Source of the DNA: Maritimibacter sp.
Lineage (GTDB): Bacteria > Pseudomonadota > Alphaproteobacteria > Rhodobacterales > Rhodobacteraceae
NCBI GenBank assembly: GCA_020441225.1
Contig: JAGRMP010000070.1
Location: forward strand, 3,027-8,875
Direction of reading: 5' to 3'
DNA length: 5,849 nucleotides
Under the pieces are notes generated by a model. It ran no database searches and was not told where the DNA came from. It saw nothing but the letters and a program-made list of their open reading frames with translations. A program made the translations under genes and the position numbers. This document shows, piece after piece, positions 5,286 to 5,849 of this stretch. Numbering within the stretch: position 1 is the first letter of the stretch; each line of letters begins with the position of its first letter.

Positions 5286-5849
5286 TCAGCGGGTTTCGGC
5301 CAAGGGCCAGTAGAAATCCGGCGGCAATCCGGCCTCGGCGCGCTTCTCCTCGTTGAACGGCGGCCTCAGGGCCCCGTGGAAATAGCGCTGAACCAGGGCG
5401 TGGAAGGCCTCTTTCGGGTCCTGTTCGAACCGGCCGCAGAGAAAATGAAACCATTTCGAGCCATAAGCCACATGGCCGACCTCCTCGGCATAGATCGTCC
5501 GGAGCGCGGCGACGGCCTGTTCCGCACCGGCCGCCTCGAAGATCGCGATCATGTCCGGCGTCACGTCCAGCCCGCGCGCTTCCAGCACCATCGGCACGAC
5601 GGCGAGCCGGCCCATGAGGTCCTCCGCGGTGTCTTCGGCCGCGCGCCACATGCCGGCGTGCGCGGGCAGGGCGCCGTAAGACGACCCCATCGCTTCGAGC
5701 GTGTCACAGACAAGGTTGAAATGTTTCGCCTCCTCACCCGCGGCCTTGGCCCAATCGTCGTAGAAGCCGAGCGGCATCGGCGTGGCGGTGAAGCGGGCGA
5801 TGATGTCCCAGTGCAGATCGACGGCGTTGAGCTCGATATGGGCGACGGC
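5286..5849 (-). CDS. DUF455 ferritin-like protein, C-terminal part (5' end outside window)
   Basis: A member of the DUF455 (COG2833) family of ferritin-like four-helix proteins. The frame is open from the window edge (A-V-A-H-I-E-L-N-A-V-D) to TGA at 5286-5288, 187 residues; the N-terminus is missing. Numbering from the edge, likely di-iron ligands are E6 (HIEL), E40 and H43 (EEAKHF), E90 (VLEARGLD), and E123 and H126 (EEVGHV). This is the paired E-x-x-H pattern of ferritin-like oxidases, spread over four predicted helices. The family has no settled function. Some relatives sit in tRNA-modification or stress contexts, but nothing in this window supports a specific role. An internal Met at 5777 could be mistaken for a start, but the conserved HIEL helix lies before it and shows the gene continues past the edge. 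A long GC-rich 3' region separates it from the LytM operon on the same strand. Confidence 0.88.
   Translation of the reverse strand, partial: AVAHIELNAVDLHWDIIARFTATPMPLGFYDDWAKAAGEEAKHFNLVCDTLEAMGSSYGALPAHAGMWRAAEDTAEDLMGRLAVVPMVLEARGLDVTPDMIAIFEAAGAEQAVAALRTIYAEEVGHVAYGSKWFHFLCGRFEQDPKEAFHALVQRYFHGALRPPFNEEKRAEAGLPPDFYWPLAETR

Noticed and set aside
3242..5356. A 704-codon open frame on the plus strand
   Set aside because: It runs antisense through the bactofilin and LytM genes, has low-complexity composition (His/Gly/Arg/Asp-rich), and matches no family. It is a GC-rich shadow of the true genes, which show clear motifs.
5008..5649. A 213-codon minus-strand frame spanning the DUF455 3' end and the intergenic region
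   Set aside because: It is Arg/Gly/Ala/Pro-rich, out of frame with the DUF455 protein and not like any known product.

Overview
The window is high-GC bacterial chromosome. Its gene content and protein style (release factor 2, a DUF2189/COG5473 membrane protein, a bactofilin coupled to a LytM peptidase, a DUF455 ferritin-like protein, an RTX-type protein ending in DFLFV) suggest an alphaproteobacterium, most likely Rhodobacterales. That placement rests on protein resemblance alone. I see no mobile element, CRISPR array, rRNA or tRNA.

Layout. Positions 1-358 (+) hold the last 118 residues of peptide chain release factor 2 (prfB). A relatively AT-rich leader follows, then 487-1698 (+) encodes a 403-residue RTX-like protein. 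It has a degenerate coil array of 18-19 residues per turn and a type I secretion-like C-terminus. Two strong GC hairpins follow it. Next, 1854-2654 (+) encodes a polytopic DUF2189 membrane protein. It ends only 15 nt from a convergent VOC/glyoxalase-fold gene at 2670-3050 (-).

The minus strand then carries a two-gene operon: an M23/LytM endopeptidase with one membrane anchor (3626 to about 4945), overlapping by 11 nt a bactofilin gene (3148-3636). The operon ends at a clear intrinsic terminator (about 3087-3121). A gene-free stretch of about 340 nt (4946-5285) holds a perfect 20-bp palindrome, interleaved short inverted repeats and possibly the operon promoter. At the right edge, 5286-5849 (-) is the C-terminal part of a DUF455 ferritin-like protein whose start lies outside the window.

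Functionally, the strongest story is the bactofilin/LytM pair. A membrane-associated cytoskeletal scaffold is encoded with a membrane-anchored, apparently active peptidoglycan hydrolase, an arrangement linked in other Alphaproteobacteria to local cell-wall remodelling and cell shape. The RTX-like protein is the most unusual gene, but no secretion genes accompany it here. I did not find a clearly new multi-gene system.
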